Source of the DNA: Rhodospirillaceae bacterium
Lineage (GTDB): Bacteria > Pseudomonadota > Alphaproteobacteria > CACIAM-22H2
Assembly (NCBI GenBank): GCA_022843945.1
Contig: JALHMR010000004.1
Location: 180,775-244,774, forward strand
Length of the DNA: 64,000 nt
Reading direction: 5' to 3'
Under the pieces are notes generated by a model, which saw nothing but the letters and a program-made list of their open reading frames with translations, had not been told where the DNA came from and did no database searches. Shown one piece after another: positions 62,050-64,000 of the stretch (within the stretch, counting starts at the first letter, position 1; every line of letters begins with the position of its first letter). The translations under genes were made by a program, and so were the position numbers.

Positions 62050-62802
62050 CTAGTAGACGGCCCGGCCGCCGGAGATGTCGAAGACGCCGCCGGTGGTGAA
62101 GCTGCATTCTTCGGACGAGAGCCAGGTCACGAGCGCCGCGATCTCATTGACCTCGACGAAGCGACCCATGGGGATCTTCGACAGCATGTAGTCGATGTGC
62201 TGCTGGCTGATCTGGTTGAAGATCTCGGTCTTGGCGGCGGCCGGGGTGATACAGTTCACCACCACGCCGGTCTGGGCCAATTCCTTGCCCAGCGACTTGG
62301 TGAGACCGATCAGTCCGGCCTTGGCGGCGCTGTACGCCGCGGCATTGGGGTTGCCTTCCTTGCCGGCGATCGAAGCAGTACTGACAATACGCCCGTATTT
62401 CTGGGCGATCATGCCGGGCACCAGGGCGCGCGAGCAGAGGAAGGGACCGGTGAGATCGATCTCCAGCACTTTGCGCCATTCCTCGGGCGTGTAGTCCCAG
62501 GTCGTCTTGCTGGGACCGGCGATACCGGCGTTGTTGATCAGGATGTCGACCTTGCCCATCTGGCCGATCGCCGCGTTGGCCGCAGCGCCGACCGCGTTGG
62601 CGTCGGTGACGTCGACCGTCGTGGTGTGCGCCTTGCCGATCGGTGCCAGGTGCTTGAGCGCCGCGTCGAGGGCCGCCGCGTCCATGTCCCACAGGCTGAC
62701 TTCGGCGCCGGACTGCATGAAGCGCTCGGCAATCGCCAAGCCGATACCGCGCGCACCACCGGTAACGACGGCCTTGCGGCCGGCGAGATCGATCTTATTC
62801 AT
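62050..62802 (-). CDS. SDR family oxidoreductase
   Basis: A 250-residue classical SDR. VTGGARGIGLAIAERFMQSG, then LWDMDAAALDAALKH with an Asp that favours NAD; NNAGIAGPSKTTWDY, STASIAGKEGNPNAAA, YSAAKAGLIGLTKSLGKE, PAAAKTEIF. The last parts resemble the LRA5/FabG-like sugar-acid dehydrogenase set. Its stop is one base from the start of the RraA-like gene, so the two form an operon. Substrate probably a sugar acid of the TRAP system. The start has GGAGTACC upstream. Confidence 0.9.
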   Translation of the reverse strand: MNKIDLAGRKAVVTGGARGIGLAIAERFMQSGAEVSLWDMDAAALDAALKHLAPIGKAHTTTVDVTDANAVGAAANAAIGQMGKVDILINNAGIAGPSKTTWDYTPEEWRKVLEIDLTGPFLCSRALVPGMIAQKYGRIVSTASIAGKEGNPNAAAYSAAKAGLIGLTKSLGKELAQTGVVVNCITPAAAKTEIFNQISQQHIDYMLSKIPMGRFVEVNEIAALVTWLSSEECSFTTGGVFDISGGRAVY

Positions 62803-62879
62803 TGGTACTCCTGACCCGAACCGTTCTTATGGCCGTCATATTGGGCGAGGACGGTATGTAGCGCAATGCGTGCCTTGGG

Positions 62880-62900
62880 GCCGCCCTCCTTCGGGGCGGC
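62880..62900 (-). terminator. hairpin after the molybdenum-hydroxylase gene
   Basis: GCCGCCC (62880-62886) and GGGCGGC (62894-62900) pair perfectly over a 7-base loop, 13 bases after the stop of the partial gene on the minus strand. There is no U-run, so this may end transcription with Rho or just stabilise mRNA. Confidence 0.35.
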
Positions 62901-62912
62901 GGCCGGGCTAGG

Positions 62913-64000
62913 TCAGACCTTGCCCAGGGCCCTGAGGATCGCCTCGGGCGTGAAGGGCTGCGCGGCCACCCGGGCGCCGAGCGGCAGCAGCGCGTCGTTG
63001 ATGGCGTTCATGACGGCGGCGGGGGCACCGGCGGTGCCGGCCTCGCCGGCCCCCTTGGCCCCCAATGCCGAGGAGCGGGTCGGCGTCACCACGTGGGCGA
63101 CATCGATATCGGGCATCTCGGCCATCATGGGCACGAGGTAATCGGCCATGTTGGCGTTCCGCATCTGGCCCTGGTCGTCGTAGACGCATTCCTCGTAGAG
63201 GGCAGCACCGATGCCCTGGACCACGCCGCCGCGGACCTGCTCGTCCACGAGCTGCGGGTTGATCACGGTGCCGCAATCCTCCACGCACCAATGGTTGAGC
63301 AGGGTGACGAAGCCGGTTTCGGTGTCGACCTCCAGGTACGAGGCCTGGATGCCGTTGGTGAAAACGAACGCATAGTCCTTCTGGACGTAGTGGCGCGTGA
63401 CCATCAGCTCGGGCTTCAGGTCCTTGGGCAGCGTGTCCGGGCGGAAATAGGCGACACGGCCCAGCTCCTCGAGTGGCATGCGCTCGGTGCCGGTCGCCGT
63501 GTCGACAATCTGGCCGAGGCGGATGTCGAGCGTCGCCGGGTCGGCCTGGAGCATGACACCGGCCACGGCGAGGATGTTGGCGCGCAGCGCCGCCCCGGCC
63601 TGCAGCGTGGCCTCGCCGCCGATCCCGGCCCCGCGCGAGGCCCAGGTCCCGCCGCCATAGGGGGTCGTCTCGGTATCGCCGGTGATGACGCGCACGCGCT
63701 CCAACGATACGCCAACCGAGGTCGCGGCGATCTGCGCCACGATCGCCTCGGTGCCCTGGCCCTGTTCGGTGACACTGATGGAGCAGGTGATGGTTCCCGA
63801 GGGGTCGAGCCGGATGGTGCAGCCGTCCTGGGCGGATATCTTGGCCCCGCCGATGCCGTAGAACATGGCCGACGGATTGGTTACCTCGATGAAGCTGGCG
63901 AGGCCGATGCCGCGATAGACGCCCTTCTTGCGCAAGGCGGCCTGCTCGGCGCGCAATTTCTTGTAGTCCATCATCGCCAGGAGCTTGTCGAGCGACTTGT
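62913..64000 (-). CDS. xanthine dehydrogenase-family molybdopterin-binding subunit, C-terminal part (partial)
   Basis: The last 362 codons or so of a large Mo subunit; the frame runs off the window at 64000 (first readable residues KSLDKLLAMMDYKKLRAEQA). CSISVTEQGQGTEAIVAQIA and GGTWASRGAGIGGEA belong to the Mo-pterin domain, and the final GAKGAGEAGTAGAPAAVMNA holds the conserved active-site Glu. These enzymes hydroxylate purines, aldehydes, CO or N-heterocycles in the cytoplasm with FAD and Fe-S subunits that should lie beyond the window. It is leftward, 110 bases downstream of no co-oriented start. Exact substrate cannot be told from this half. Confidence 0.88.
   Translation of the reverse strand, partial: KSLDKLLAMMDYKKLRAEQAALRKKGVYRGIGLASFIEVTNPSAMFYGIGGAKISAQDGCTIRLDPSGTITCSISVTEQGQGTEAIVAQIAATSVGVSLERVRVITGDTETTPYGGGTWASRGAGIGGEATLQAGAALRANILAVAGVMLQADPATLDIRLGQIVDTATGTERMPLEELGRVAYFRPDTLPKDLKPELMVTRHYVQKDYAFVFTNGIQASYLEVDTETGFVTLLNHWCVEDCGTVINPQLVDEQVRGGVVQGIGAALYEECVYDDQGQMRNANMADYLVPMMAEMPDIDVAHVVTPTRSSALGAKGAGEAGTAGAPAAVMNAINDALLPLGARVAAQPFTPEAILRALGKV

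Overview
The window is a stretch of high-G+C chromosomal DNA, almost fully coding, from a metabolically versatile proteobacterium, most likely an alphaproteobacterium. The evidence is the gene mix (TRAP and ABC solute importers, many SDRs, FCD-type GntR regulators, a HisKA_2-type sensor kinase, an intradiol dioxygenase, an aerobic molybdenum hydroxylase) and the short G/C-rich intergenic repeats. The lineage is an inference from style; no rRNA, tRNA or complete housekeeping operon fixes it. I see no phage, transposase, integrase, CRISPR array, rRNA or tRNA.

Layout. 1-8.1 kb: start of a mannose-1-phosphate guanylyltransferase, a ribokinase, and leftward genes for a peptide/nickel-type ABC importer (two permeases and a binding protein, no ATPase) with a cupin, a hydroxypyruvate-isomerase-like protein and PyrE; a lower-G+C membrane ORF on the other strand sits between permeases and binding protein. 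8.1-14.3 kb: a SLAC1/TehA channel coupled to a large FAD/Fe-S 2-hydroxyacid dehydrogenase, a GntR regulator, and a divergent serine-glyoxylate-type aminotransferase, suggesting glyoxylate/C2 metabolism. 14.3-19.4 kb: enoyl-CoA hydratase, VOC protein, hotdog thioesterase, an orphan WapI-type immunity-like protein, a ThDP enzyme and YajQ. 19.5-22.1 kb: five consecutive small lipoprotein genes in an A-B-C-A-B order, the most unusual unit here. 22.1-26.0 kb: TetR-controlled HlyD/ABC efflux operon. 26.1-34.6 kb: two tiny secreted proteins, GAF/histidine kinase, cupin, MarR-controlled MFS transporter, OmpA-like protein, intradiol dioxygenase, lipoprotein coupled to a GH88-like protein, Sel1/SPOR protein.

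34.6-43.6 kb: a rightward catabolic run (IlvD/Edd dehydratase, aminotransferase, isochorismatase-fold protein lacking its nucleophilic Cys, D-2-hydroxyacid dehydrogenase) followed by a complete CUT1-type sugar ABC importer with an internal terminator after the binding-protein gene. 43.6-49.0 kb: GATase1/AraC regulator, methyltransferase, MFS, SDR and a DenD-like epimerase-fold dehydrogenase. 49.0-53.6 kb: two tandem MlaA/VacJ-like proteins without lipoboxes in one leftward operon with an SDR and a secreted homoserine-acetyltransferase-like hydrolase, then two small uncharacterised proteins. 53.6-64 kb: a sugar-acid catabolic locus: UxaA-family dehydratase, SDRs, a GntR regulator with two tandem winged helices, a TRAP transporter whose P gene is separated from QM by an opposing mandelate-racemase-type enolase gene, an RraA-like aldolase/decarboxylase and the C-terminal part of a xanthine-dehydrogenase-family large subunit.

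Together the window reads as a set of import-plus-oxidation modules for sugar acids, hydroxy acids and C2 compounds, each with a nearby one-component regulator and in several cases a recognisable operator. The best candidates for new biology are the five-lipoprotein operon (19480-22054), the lipobox-less MlaA pair in its operon (48982-52536), and the double-winged-helix GntR with its direct-repeat site (56098-57276).
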